From assembly GCA_042577505.1 (NCBI GenBank), contig JBHPEA010000015.1, positions 1 through 29,497 of the forward strand: 29,497 bases of DNA. The letters run 5' to 3'. Of this stretch, positions 6,922-14,744 are shown one piece after another. Both the position numbers and the translations under genes were made by a program. A model generated the notes under the pieces. The model saw only the letters and a list, made by a program, of their open reading frames with translations, did not search any database and was not told the DNA's origin. Source of the stretch: JACQSR01 sp042577505 (GTDB lineage Archaea > Nanobdellota > Nanobdellia > Woesearchaeales > JACQSR01). Position 1 is the stretch's first letter. Every line of letters starts with the position of its first letter.

Positions 6922-8315
6922 GAAATTAGTTTTTTTAGGATCTTATTTACTTCGGCTGGTGTTGCTTTTCCTTTAGTTTTTCTCATGACGCTGCCAACTA
7001 CGAAGTTCAAGGCTTTTTCATTTCCGCTTTTGAAGTCTTCTATTGCTTTCTTGTTCTCTTCGATTGCTTCTTTACAGAATTTTTCTATTTCTTTGGTATC
7101 TGAAACTGCGATTAATCCTTCTTTTTTGACGTGTTGTTCTACATCAAATGATCCTTCAATTAACTTTTCCATTAGTTTCTGTCCAACAGTGTCTGTGATT
7201 TTCTTTGTTTCAATTAGTTTTAGTAATATGATAAGGTTCTTTTCATCTAATTCTATGTCTTTTAGTGCTTTCTTTCCATAATTTAGAACTCTAACAAGTT
7301 CTCTTCTTAGCCATTTTGCTGCTAGTATTGGATCAACTTCTTCTGCCACCCTTTCAAATAATTCTGCAAGTTCTTTCTCTGCTGATATGATTTCTGCATC
7401 TTCTTTTTTCAGCTTATGTTTCTCCATAAATTTGGAGATTTTATCATGTGCAAGTTCTGGTAAACTTTGCTTTGCTTCATTGATCATATCTTTTGTGATT
7501 GTGATTGCCGTTAAATCGGGATCAATGATATAACCGTAATCTTCTTCTGTTTCTTTTGTTCTTAAGGAGAATGTAACACCAGTACTACTGTCCCAAGCCC
7601 GTGTTTCTTGAACAACTTTTTCTTGTCTCTGTCTGTCAATTTCGAAGTTTAATGCTCTTTCAATTTCCTTGAATCCAGTAATATTTTTTACTTCTGTTCT
7701 AATGTAACCTGATTCTTTGACAGAAATATTTGCGTCTGCTTTAATTATTCCATTGTTTTCATCAAATATCCCAATGTAACTCAATACCTTGATTAGTTGT
7801 TTCATGAATTCTCTTGCTTCAGATGGACTTGTCATATCTGGTTCAGTTACAATTTCTAACAAGGGATTTCCAGATCTATTATAATCGACTAAAACATAAG
7901 TAGAATCTCTCATTCCTGCAGGATGTACTAAGGATGCTGGATCTTCTTCCATATGAGCTCTAGTGATATTGATGACTTTTCCGTCTTTGAGTTTTAACTT
8001 TCCTTTACTTCCAAGAGGAATTTCGTATTGGGTAATTTGATAATTTTTTGCCATGTCTGGATAGAAATATGATTTTCTAGAGAAGATTAATTCATCTGAA
8101 ATTTTACATCCTAATGCTAAACATAACCTTAACGCATATTCAATTGCTTTTTTGTTTGTGACTGGTTTAGAACCTGGCATGCCTAAACAAACTTCGCAAG
8201 TTCTTGAATTTGGCTCATCACTCCCAGAAGTAGGGCATCCACAGAATAATTTTGTTTTTGTGTCTATTTCAACGTGGATTTCAAGACCAATTACAATATC
8301 TGATGTGAATTTCAT
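6918..8315 (-). CDS. gatB: Asp-tRNA(Asn)/Glu-tRNA(Gln) amidotransferase subunit B
   Basis: The 465-residue protein begins MKFTSDIVIGLEIHVEIDTK and has the GatB zinc site C25-x-C27...C40-x-x-C43 (FCGCP, TCEVCLGMPG). The kinase-like cradle includes KSYFYPDMAKNYQITQYEIP, EEDPA, DYNRSGNPLLEIV and ADANISVK. The YqeY-like helical tail runs from about residue 330 to the end (NFVVGSVMRKTKGKATP). GatB activates Asp- or Glu-tRNA with ATP and transfers ammonia from GatA. The length is normal for the family. Its start overlaps the gatA stop by 4 bp. It is the last gene of the aspS-gatCAB block and converges on mre11. Confidence 0.97.
   Translation of the reverse strand: MKFTSDIVIGLEIHVEIDTKTKLFCGCPTSGSDEPNSRTCEVCLGMPGSKPVTNKKAIEYALRLCLALGCKISDELIFSRKSYFYPDMAKNYQITQYEIPLGSKGKLKLKDGKVINITRAHMEEDPASLVHPAGMRDSTYVLVDYNRSGNPLLEIVTEPDMTSPSEAREFMKQLIKVLSYIGIFDENNGIIKADANISVKESGYIRTEVKNITGFKEIERALNFEIDRQRQEKVVQETRAWDSSTGVTFSLRTKETEEDYGYIIDPDLTAITITKDMINEAKQSLPELAHDKISKFMEKHKLKKEDAEIISAEKELAELFERVAEEVDPILAAKWLRRELVRVLNYGKKALKDIELDEKNLIILLKLIETKKITDTVGQKLMEKLIEGSFDVEQHVKKEGLIAVSDTKEIEKFCKEAIEENKKAIEDFKSGNEKALNFVVGSVMRKTKGKATPAEVNKILKKLIS
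6930..6936 (+). terminator. Possible T-rich terminator for mre11 inside the gatB 3' end
   Basis: A run of seven T residues begins nine bases after the mre11 stop codon. Archaeal RNA polymerase terminates at U-rich tracts without a hairpin. The tract lies within the 3' end of gatB on the other strand, where it encodes lysines, so coding constraint could also explain it. Confidence 0.3.
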
Positions 8316-9712
8316 TCTAAAGCACTTCCAAGTTTGATTAGATTTTCTTCTTTAAGATGGTCGCTTGTTAACATTAGACCAACTGGTAAGTCTTTTTCAA
8401 ATCCCACTGGCATATTCATATGAGGTAAACCAGCTAAATTGGGACCTGCAGTCATAACATCGATCATGTAGTTTTGTAATAAAGTTAGTTTGTCAATTTC
8501 CTCAAATTTTGGTGGGAGAATTGGAACTGTTGGGCTAACAATTGCATCGAATTTCTTAAAAGTTTTTTTGTATTCGTTGATGATTTTTGTTCTTACTTTC
8601 AATGCTTTGATGTAATATGCATCCCTATAGCCTGCCATCCTTGCAAATGTCCCAATAATAATTCTTCTTTTCGCTTCCTTTCCAAAATGTTTCGATCTTA
8701 CTGCTGAGAAATATTTATTGAAACTTCCCTCTAGTTTTTCTTCTGCACCATATCTCATTCCGCAGTATTTTGATAAATTAGTTGATGCTTCAGAGGTTGC
8801 AATTAAGTAATAAGAAGGGATTCCATATTTCATTGAGAGCGGTAATGAGATTTCTTCAGTCTTTGCTCCTTTTTCTTCAAGTTTATTAATTCCTTCTTTG
8901 ACACTTTTTTCTACGTTTTTATCCACTCCATTTCCGAATGCTTCTTTAATTATTCCAATTTTCATTCCTTTTACATCTTCACCAACTGATTTTGAATAAT
9001 TGGGAACTTTTTCATTCAATGATGTGCTTTCATTTGAATCAAAACCTGAGATGATTTCCATCATTAATGCAATATCTTCAACGTTCTTTGCCATTGGACC
9101 GATTTTGTCTAAACTATTTCCATAATCTAATAGACCATATCTGGAAACCCTTCCATAAGTAGGGCATAATCCCACTACACCACAAAATGATGCTGGATTT
9201 ACAATGGAACCACCTGTGCTCTCCCCTAAACCAATATGTGAAACGCTGATTTGCTGAGTTAAACCCGCACATCCTCCACTTGATCCACCCGTAGCTCTTT
9301 TTTTATCAAATGGGTTAAGGGGGATGTCGAAATCAAGTCCTACATTTGTTGAGAAACTTCCAAAACCAAATTCGTCTTGGACTGTTTTACCAACTATGAT
9401 TGCTCCTTCATTTTTGATTTTGTTTACTACAGTGGCGTCAAAGGTGGGTGTGTACCCACTTAGAACTCTTGAAGAAGATCTTGTTTCAAGATTTTTTACA
9501 CAAATACAATCTTTAACGGAGACTGGTAGTCCTGCTAATTTGCCCTTAGGTTTATTTTTTAATTGGCCCAAGATATGCTGCTCATCAAGTTTTGAAAAAT
9601 AATGATACTCTTTATCAATTTTTTTTAATTCAGAGATTAATTTAGAGTAAAAGTCTTCTAAATCTACATTCCCTTTCTTTACTTCTTCTATTAGTTGTTT
9701 TGTTGTGCTCAT
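8312..9712 (-). CDS. gatA: Asp-tRNA(Asn)/Glu-tRNA(Gln) amidotransferase subunit A (glutaminase)
   Basis: The 466-residue amidase-signature protein shows the Ser-cisSer-Lys machinery: Lys67 in GLPVSVKD, cis-Ser145 in ATGGSSGG and nucleophile Ser169 in GESTGGSI. GatA hydrolyses glutamine and channels ammonia to GatB. After the nucleophile the sequence reads SIVNPASFCGVVGL where most GatA have SIRQPA or SVRCPA, so the usual Arg is Val; the effect is unknown. The length is close to the family norm (about 475-485). The stop overlaps the gatB start by 4 bp and the start overlaps the gatC stop by 4 bp, so the three subunits are translationally coupled. Confidence 0.97.
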   Translation of the reverse strand: MSTTKQLIEEVKKGNVDLEDFYSKLISELKKIDKEYHYFSKLDEQHILGQLKNKPKGKLAGLPVSVKDCICVKNLETRSSSRVLSGYTPTFDATVVNKIKNEGAIIVGKTVQDEFGFGSFSTNVGLDFDIPLNPFDKKRATGGSSGGCAGLTQQISVSHIGLGESTGGSIVNPASFCGVVGLCPTYGRVSRYGLLDYGNSLDKIGPMAKNVEDIALMMEIISGFDSNESTSLNEKVPNYSKSVGEDVKGMKIGIIKEAFGNGVDKNVEKSVKEGINKLEEKGAKTEEISLPLSMKYGIPSYYLIATSEASTNLSKYCGMRYGAEEKLEGSFNKYFSAVRSKHFGKEAKRRIIIGTFARMAGYRDAYYIKALKVRTKIINEYKKTFKKFDAIVSPTVPILPPKFEEIDKLTLLQNYMIDVMTAGPNLAGLPHMNMPVGFEKDLPVGLMLTSDHLKEENLIKLGSALE

Positions 9713-9993
9713 ACTGCTTTTGGACCTTTGAAGTAACCGTCCTTTTTGTGTTTCGTATTTGATAGTGCTTCATCTTGGGAAAGACATTCTTCCTCTTTAT
9801 CATCTCTCAAGACGCTCTTAATTTCAACGGGTTGAAAACTTGGTTTTGCTCCTTTAGTATCTACTTTATCCATCTCAGAGAATGATTTTAGAACTTCTTT
9901 TAGCTGAGGTAAGAATTCTTTAATTTCGCTGGGAGTTAAATCTAATCTTGATACTTCTGCAATGTGTTTTATTAGCTTTTCATCGACCTTCAT
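9709..9993 (-). CDS. gatC: Asp-tRNA(Asn)/Glu-tRNA(Gln) amidotransferase subunit C
   Basis: The 94-residue protein matches GatC: N-terminal helix IKHIAEVSRLDLTPSEIKEF, then LKSFSEMDKVDTKGAKPSFQ and RDDK, and a C-terminal segment KKDGYFKGPKAV. GatC wraps around GatA and GatB and stabilises the complex. It is separated from rdgB by 23 bp, where a TATA-like element overlaps the end of rdgB, so gatCAB may have its own leaderless promoter besides read-through from aspS-rdgB. Confidence 0.95.
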   Translation of the reverse strand: MKVDEKLIKHIAEVSRLDLTPSEIKEFLPQLKEVLKSFSEMDKVDTKGAKPSFQPVEIKSVLRDDKEEECLSQDEALSNTKHKKDGYFKGPKAV

Positions 9994-10015
9994 GGACCTA
10001 AGAACAACAATGGTC

Positions 10016-10023
10016 TTTATATA
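10016..10023 (-). promoter_or_regulatory. Possible internal TATA box for gatCAB
   Basis: The minus strand reads TATATAAA across the rdgB stop codon, centred about 26 nt before the gatC ATG at 9993. This is leaderless-promoter spacing, but the bases also encode the end of rdgB. Confidence 0.4.
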
Positions 10024-10562
10024 TTTTTATAATACTCTAGAAATTTCTCAATGGCTCTTCTTCTAAACTTCTTTACTTTCTCAACGTCTTCCATTTCGCC
10101 GTAGGTTTTATCTGAACCTTTTGGAATGAATATCGGATCGTGGCCAAAACCATTTGTTCCTCTTTCTTCTTCAGCGATTGTTCCTTCTTCTTCCCCCAAG
10201 AATCCTTGAGGTTCTTTTCCTGGTTCACAGAATCCTATTGCAGATTTATAGAAACATGTTCTATCTGTTACATCTTTCATTACTTTAAGAATTCCTTTAA
10301 GACCTATTTGTTTATGGATTGTAGCTGAGTAAGTTCCTGGGAAATTATTTAATTCTGAGATAAAAAGTCCAGAATCTTCTACAACAATAGGTTTGTTGTA
10401 TTTGTTTGCACAGAATTTTGCTCCATCTTTTGCAATTTCTACAGGATCACTACTCCTAATTTCATCATAATCAAAATCTATTTGTTCGACATTATCTTCC
10501 CCTAGAATTTCTTTAAACTCTCTGAGTTTTCCTTTGTTGTGTGTAACAAAATAGATTTTCAT
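10017..10562 (-). CDS. rdgB: XTP/dITP diphosphatase (RdgB/HAM1 family)
   Basis: The 181-residue protein has the Ham1/RdgB motifs: YFVTHNKGKLREFKEIL at the N-terminus (nucleotide-binding T-x-N-x-x-K), VVEDSGLFI (catalytic acidic site), FPGTYSA, and NGFGHDPIFIP for purine recognition. The enzyme hydrolyses ITP, dITP and XTP to monophosphates and keeps deaminated purines out of nucleic acids. Its ATG overlaps the aspS stop by 4 bp (ATGA), so it is coupled to the tRNA synthetase. Length is typical of archaeal members (about 180-190). Confidence 0.95.
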   Translation of the reverse strand: MKIYFVTHNKGKLREFKEILGEDNVEQIDFDYDEIRSSDPVEIAKDGAKFCANKYNKPIVVEDSGLFISELNNFPGTYSATIHKQIGLKGILKVMKDVTDRTCFYKSAIGFCEPGKEPQGFLGEEEGTIAEEERGTNGFGHDPIFIPKGSDKTYGEMEDVEKVKKFRRRAIEKFLEYYKNI

Positions 10563-12793
10563 TTAGAAACGTCCTTAAGTGTTCCACCAGTCGCTTTGAT
10601 CAGATCTTTAGCCTTCATTTTAATTGATTTGACATGAAGACCTGCGTTGAATGCAACTTCTTTGTTTTCCGCGACTTTGTTATCGATGAAAACATTTAAT
10701 CCAAACAAATTACCAAATGGTGGAACTGCTCCAATGCTGCACCCTGAGATCTTTTTAACGTCGTCTGCATTTGCAAGAGTTATTTCTTTCAATTTCAATA
10801 CTTTCTTGACTTTTTCAATATCGATTTCTCTGTTACCCGGAACGACAACTTGGATGAATCCATTTTCGGTTTTACATACTAAAGCTTTACAACCTTGTTT
10901 TAATTCAGTTCCCCTCACTTTAGCAGCTTCATCGGAAGTGTAAACTGCTTTGTGTTCAAGGACTTCATATTCGATTTTATCAGAGTCTAAAGCATCTCTA
11001 ATCTTTTCGAAAACTGCCTCTTTTGGTTGTTTTGCAATCATGTCTAATTTAATGTGAAGTTCTCTTAATTGATCTCCTACGACGTCAGATGGTGCTCCAT
11101 CCATTAAAGATTGAGCTTGTTTGTTTTTTGGGAATGCGATTACATCTCTAATTGGTACATCCTCTCCTACTAATAAAGAAATGAATCTGTCTAATCCTAG
11201 AGCAATACCTCCATGAGGTGGTGCTCCATATTTGAAAGCTCCCATTAAGAATCCAAATTTTTCTTGAGCTTCTTGTTCTCCGATACCTAATAGTTTAAAC
11301 ATTCTAGCTTGTAGATCTTTATCATGAATTCTAATACTTCCTCCACCCAGTTCCACTCCGTTCAAGACAAGATCGTATGCGTTTGCTTTCGCATTTCCTA
11401 AATCTTTATCGAAATTCTTCATATCTTTTGGAGAAGTAAATGGGTGATGCATTGCATAATATCTCTCATCTTCATCACTGTATTCTAATAATGGGAAGTC
11501 AACAACCCAAAATATTTCGTTTTTGTTTGGATCGATTAAATCTAATTTTTTTCCAAGTTTTAATCTTAAGTTTCCTAAAGAATCATTTACTACCTTTGGT
11601 TTTACATCTGAAACAAAGAGTAAAAGGTCGTCTTTCTCAGCTTTCAATTCTTTTATTAATTCTTTTTGAACGTCATCGCTAAAGTACTTTACAATAGAAC
11701 TATCAAGTTTCTTGCCGTCGTACTTCGCCCATGCTAGTCCCTTTGCTTCATAAATTCTAACATAGTCGATTAATTCATCAATATCTTTTCTTGAGAATGT
11801 CGCACATCCCTTTGCGTTAATTGCTTTAACAATTCCTCCTTTTGTAATATTATCAGTAAATACTTTGAAATCTGATTTTTTTACGATTTTTGTAACATCT
11901 TGTAGTTCTAATCCAAATCTTAAGTCTGGTTTGTCAACACCATATCTATCCATTGCTTCATCATAAGCCATTCTTTTGAAGGGGATCTTCAAATCTGCAT
12001 TCTTAACTTCCTTCCAGATATTTTTTACTAAACCTTCGATTACTGTTAGAACATCATCCCTATCAACAAAACTCATTTCAAGATCAATTTGGGTGAATTC
12101 TGGTTGTCTGTCAGCACGCAGATCTTCATCCCTAAAACATTTTGCGATTTGGAAATACCTGTCCAATCCAGAGACCATCAATAACTGTTTGAAAATTTGT
12201 GGTGATTGAGGTAATGCATAGAATTTGCCTGGGTTGACTCTTGATGGAACTAAATAATCACGAGCCCCTTCTGGTGTTGATTTTGCTAAGATTGGTGTTT
12301 CTATCTCAAGAAAATTCTGAGTGTCTAAGTAATCTCTTGCTGCTTTTGTCGCTTTATGTCTAACTGCTAAATTTTTTTGAATATATGGTTTTCTTAAATC
12401 AAGGTATCTATATTGTAATGCGATGTCTTCATTTACTTCAATCCTATCATCAATTTCGATAGGTGGTGTGTCTGATTTGTTTAAGACTGTGAGTTCGTCA
12501 ATTAAAACTTCAATTTTTCCAGTTTTTAGTTTTGGATTGGCCATTCCTTCTGGCCTTAATCTTACTTTTCCCTTTACTTGAATAACATCTTCTCTTCTTA
12601 GTTTGTCAGCTTCTGAATGATTTTTTTTATTATGAGATGGATCAAAAACAATTTGAGTAAAGCCATACCTATCACGAAGGTCAATGAAGATAACTCCGCC
12701 ATGGTCTCTTCTAGTGTGTGTCCAACCAGCTAATTCTACTTCCTTTCCTTTGTTTTTATCGGTTAACTCTCCACATGTATGGCTTCTTTTCAT
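10559..12793 (-). CDS. aspS: Bacterial-type aspartyl-tRNA synthetase fused to a YbaK/ProX-type editing domain
   Basis: The 744-residue protein has an anticodon-binding OB fold (1-105), class II core with motif 2 FRDEDLRADRQPEFTQ (220-235), a bacterial GAD insertion (about 288-410, starting DLRFGLELQDV) and motif 3 GGIALGLDRF (528-537). This is the ~590-residue bacterial form, not the short archaeal AspRS. Residues 593-740 form an added YbaK/ProX domain: YTSDEAAKVRG, the conserved Lys in GCKALVCK, and IGAVPPFGN. Such domains deacylate mischarged tRNAs. The anticodon loop segment RRDHGG has His31, the residue type linked to non-discriminating AspRS, so it may charge tRNA(Asn) with Asp for GatCAB. 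The start overlaps the translin stop (TAATG). Confidence 0.95.
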   Translation of the reverse strand: MKRSHTCGELTDKNKGKEVELAGWTHTRRDHGGVIFIDLRDRYGFTQIVFDPSHNKKNHSEADKLRREDVIQVKGKVRLRPEGMANPKLKTGKIEVLIDELTVLNKSDTPPIEIDDRIEVNEDIALQYRYLDLRKPYIQKNLAVRHKATKAARDYLDTQNFLEIETPILAKSTPEGARDYLVPSRVNPGKFYALPQSPQIFKQLLMVSGLDRYFQIAKCFRDEDLRADRQPEFTQIDLEMSFVDRDDVLTVIEGLVKNIWKEVKNADLKIPFKRMAYDEAMDRYGVDKPDLRFGLELQDVTKIVKKSDFKVFTDNITKGGIVKAINAKGCATFSRKDIDELIDYVRIYEAKGLAWAKYDGKKLDSSIVKYFSDDVQKELIKELKAEKDDLLLFVSDVKPKVVNDSLGNLRLKLGKKLDLIDPNKNEIFWVVDFPLLEYSDEDERYYAMHHPFTSPKDMKNFDKDLGNAKANAYDLVLNGVELGGGSIRIHDKDLQARMFKLLGIGEQEAQEKFGFLMGAFKYGAPPHGGIALGLDRFISLLVGEDVPIRDVIAFPKNKQAQSLMDGAPSDVVGDQLRELHIKLDMIAKQPKEAVFEKIRDALDSDKIEYEVLEHKAVYTSDEAAKVRGTELKQGCKALVCKTENGFIQVVVPGNREIDIEKVKKVLKLKEITLANADDVKKISGCSIGAVPPFGNLFGLNVFIDNKVAENKEVAFNAGLHVKSIKMKAKDLIKATGGTLKDVSK

Positions 12794-13374
12794 TATAATT
12801 TCCCCTTTAGTTGCAATTCTAAGACTAAGTCATTTACTTTTTTAATTTCATACTTTAAACCATCAAAACTTCTTCTTAGATCGGAATTTCTGAAATCAAA
12901 GTGTAATAAGTGTTCATAAATTTTCTCAACAGCAACTCTGATGTCCAATACCTTATCAAATTCTTGGTTAATACTTGAATATGTTGCCTTTCTAGTTAAT
13001 TCGCCAACTAAATCACACAGACCACTTAAATAATATTCAACATTGATGTATTCGTCAGAATACTTTGGCAACTTCTTTGTTTTTCTAAATTCATAGTAAC
13101 CAATTGCTTCTACATATTCTTGAATTGCAACTTTCAAAGAACCTTGGCTAGAAAGTAGCGGGTTCTTATTTGGTAGTTTTTTCATATCAGCGAATTTTTT
13201 ATTAATCTCATTGTAGAATTTTTCTGATTGTTTGGTATCATCTCTATGAATAGCATAAATTAGTTGTTTACTTAATCTAACAACCTCTCTTGAAATTCCG
13301 ATTAACTGTTCTCTATCCTTCTCGAATTTATTGAATAAATCCTTAACTTTCTGAAAGTTCTTTTCGTCGATCAT
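12793..13374 (-). CDS. Translin/Trax-family RNA-binding protein, possible C3PO-type RNase
   Basis: The 193-residue all-helical protein has the translin/Trax layout: REQLIGISREVVRLSKQLIY (21-40), QEYVEAIGYYEF (85-96), YLSGLCDLVGELTRKA (115-130) and the C-terminal signature LRRSFDGLKYEIKKVNDLV. The glutamates E86 and E89 in QEYVEA align with catalytic acidic residues of Trax, the nuclease subunit of C3PO, so this may be an active RNase octamer as in archaeal Trax-like proteins. It is the first gene of a minus-strand operon and its stop overlaps the aspS start (TAATG). Position upstream of tRNA-charging genes hints at a role in RNA or tRNA turnover (inference). Confidence 0.85.
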   Translation of the reverse strand: MIDEKNFQKVKDLFNKFEKDREQLIGISREVVRLSKQLIYAIHRDDTKQSEKFYNEINKKFADMKKLPNKNPLLSSQGSLKVAIQEYVEAIGYYEFRKTKKLPKYSDEYINVEYYLSGLCDLVGELTRKATYSSINQEFDKVLDIRVAVEKIYEHLLHFDFRNSDLRRSFDGLKYEIKKVNDLVLELQLKGKL

Positions 13375-13398
13375 TTTAGTCCAATGAAAGTAATATTG

Positions 13399-13406
13399 TT
13401 TTTAAA
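13399..13406 (-). promoter_or_regulatory. TATA box for the translin-aspS-rdgB operon
   Basis: The minus strand reads TTTAAAAA, centred about 28 nt before the ATG at 13374, which fits a leaderless transcript. The 128-bp gap to the divergent gene at 13503 otherwise holds only that gene's promoter. Confidence 0.5.
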
Positions 13407-13471
13407 GGTTTAGTCATAATTATTAGAGATTATTTCATAATAGTAATAGGACAATGTATTAAATAGAAACA

Positions 13472-13479
13472 TTTAAATA
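13472..13479 (+). promoter_or_regulatory. BRE/TATA promoter of the first membrane-protein gene
   Basis: GAAAC (13466-13470, BRE-like) precedes TTTAAATA, centred about 28 nt before the ATG at 13503. A purine-rich AAAAAAGG lies between them. The element closely resembles the promoter at 19411-19428. Confidence 0.5.
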
Positions 13480-13502
13480 AGTTTAACAGGAAAAAAGGTT
13501 CT

Positions 13503-14069
13503 ATGGCCGAGACTTCAACCTTCCGAGCAGCTATTGAATTTCTTCAGACTGCCGGTGTATATGATGTAATTTTGCCTTTCATTCTAGTATTTACGATAGT
13601 GTTTGCAATTCTAGAGAAGACTAAAGTATTTGGAATGGAGAAGATCGGTAATGTTGAGTATACCAGAAAGAATTTAAATGCAATGACTGCGTTTGTGATC
13701 GCGTTATTAGTTGTTGGGTCTGCAGAAATTGTTGAGATTCTAAATTTGATATCTGCTCAAATTGTAATCTTCTTGTTTGCATCTGTATTCTTTTTGTTGT
13801 TAGTAGGATCATTTGCAAAGGAAGAAAAGGGTGTTTTCCTAAAAGGTGGTTGGAATACTTTTTTTATGTGGGTAATGCTCATTGGTTTGGCATTAATATT
13901 CTTTAATGTACTTAATGAGCAATATGGTTTATTAGATACTGACGATTTAGGGGATACATCTGAAATTGTTGGATTGGGTATAATGGGTATTATATTGATT
14001 TTCTTCATATGGTTTGTTATAAGAGATACTAATCCACCTAAAGCTGTGGCGGCAGGTCATAAACATTAA
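13503..14069 (+). CDS. Polytopic membrane protein, paralog 1 of the ATPase-linked cluster
   Basis: The 188-residue product has about five hydrophobic segments (residues 19-37, 60-78, 83-104, 118-137, 154-174). Its first segment VILPFILVFTIVFAILEKTK is clearly shared with the next gene (MLPFLLIFTVIFAVLEKST), followed in both by an Asn and a second membrane segment, so the two are paralogs. The C-terminus ends GHKH; the second paralog also ends in Gly/His residues. No known domain is recognised. It starts a three-gene plus-strand run of membrane proteins that faces two coiled-coil genes and lies 2.4 kb upstream of a secretion ATPase. It may be part of a membrane platform (inference). Confidence 0.8.
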   Translation: MAETSTFRAAIEFLQTAGVYDVILPFILVFTIVFAILEKTKVFGMEKIGNVEYTRKNLNAMTAFVIALLVVGSAEIVEILNLISAQIVIFLFASVFFLLLVGSFAKEEKGVFLKGGWNTFFMWVMLIGLALIFFNVLNEQYGLLDTDDLGDTSEIVGLGIMGIILIFFIWFVIRDTNPPKAVAAGHKH

Positions 14070-14083
14070 ATATAACCAAAACA

Positions 14084-14091
14084 TTTATATA
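14084..14091 (+). promoter_or_regulatory. TATA box for the second membrane-protein gene
   Basis: TTTATATA lies about 46-53 nt before the ATG at 14137, predicting a leader of roughly 20-25 nt that contains the Shine-Dalgarno motif at 14127-14132. Confidence 0.5.
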
Positions 14092-14126
14092 CTAAATTCC
14101 TAAGAATTAACGTAAAAACTTTCAAA

Positions 14127-14132
14127 GAGGTG
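14127..14132 (+). promoter_or_regulatory. Shine-Dalgarno GAGGTG
   Basis: GAGGTG, a match to the 16S rRNA anti-Shine-Dalgarno sequence, ends four bases before the ATG at 14137 and supports that start. Confidence 0.6.
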
Positions 14133-14136
14133 TAGA

Positions 14137-14742
14137 ATGTCAATTAGCAGTTCGCTTCAGAGTGCAATGAGGTCTTTAGATTCACCATTAATGGATGCTA
14201 TGCTTCCATTCTTGCTAATTTTCACAGTTATTTTTGCAGTTTTAGAGAAATCTACTCTTCTTGGGGAAGGGAAGAGGAATATGAATACAGTGATTGCAAT
14301 TGTAATCTCTTTAATTGTTGTTGTTCCCCATATTACTAATTCATATCCCGGTAGATTTGATCCTGTTGATGTAATCAATAGTGCATTGCCTCAAGTTTCG
14401 ATTTTAATTGTAGCTATTGTAATGGTTTTGATATTAATCGGTCTGTTTGGTCAGGATAAGATTTTCCTAGGATTGTCAATGCCTGGATGGGTTGCCGCAT
14501 TCTCAATAGTTGCCATAATCTTCATATTTGCAGATGCTGCAGGATATGGGGGGACCGGTGTTACAAGCTGGCTTAATTCGACGTTTGGTCAGGAGATAAC
14601 GACAGTAGTCGTTATGATACTAGTATTTGGTATAATCATCGCTTTCATCACTGGTGGTGAAGGTAAGAGAGAAAATATTAGTGCGCTGAACCGAATAGGA
14701 ATAGATTTCAAGAAATTGTTTGGCGGCGGCGGTCATCATTAA
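14137..14742 (+). CDS. Polytopic membrane protein, paralog 2 of the ATPase-linked cluster
   Basis: The 201-residue product has about five hydrophobic segments (residues 20-36, 48-64, 86-105, 115-133, 152-170) and a cytoplasm-like basic tail GGEGKRENISALNRIGIDFK ending in a Gly-rich run and two His. The first segment is clearly paralogous to the previous gene. It has its own TATA box and a strong Shine-Dalgarno. Only two bases separate its stop from the next gene's ATG, so the third membrane protein is probably translationally coupled. No family is recognised; it is not a prepilin (no class III signal peptide) and is too small for TadC/ArlJ. Confidence 0.8.
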   Translation: MSISSSLQSAMRSLDSPLMDAMLPFLLIFTVIFAVLEKSTLLGEGKRNMNTVIAIVISLIVVVPHITNSYPGRFDPVDVINSALPQVSILIVAIVMVLILIGLFGQDKIFLGLSMPGWVAAFSIVAIIFIFADAAGYGGTGVTSWLNSTFGQEITTVVVMILVFGIIIAFITGGEGKRENISALNRIGIDFKKLFGGGGHH

Positions 14743-14744
14743 CA

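Noticed and set aside
6985..7281. 98-codon plus-strand frame opposite gatB
   Set aside because: Low-complexity Ser/Phe-rich product typical of the reverse of Lys/Glu-rich coding sequence; gatB is certain.
13375..13502. A tRNA or small RNA gene in the gap between the translin and membrane-protein genes
   Set aside because: No cloverleaf, box C/D or other RNA signature was seen; the 128 bp hold the two divergent promoters.
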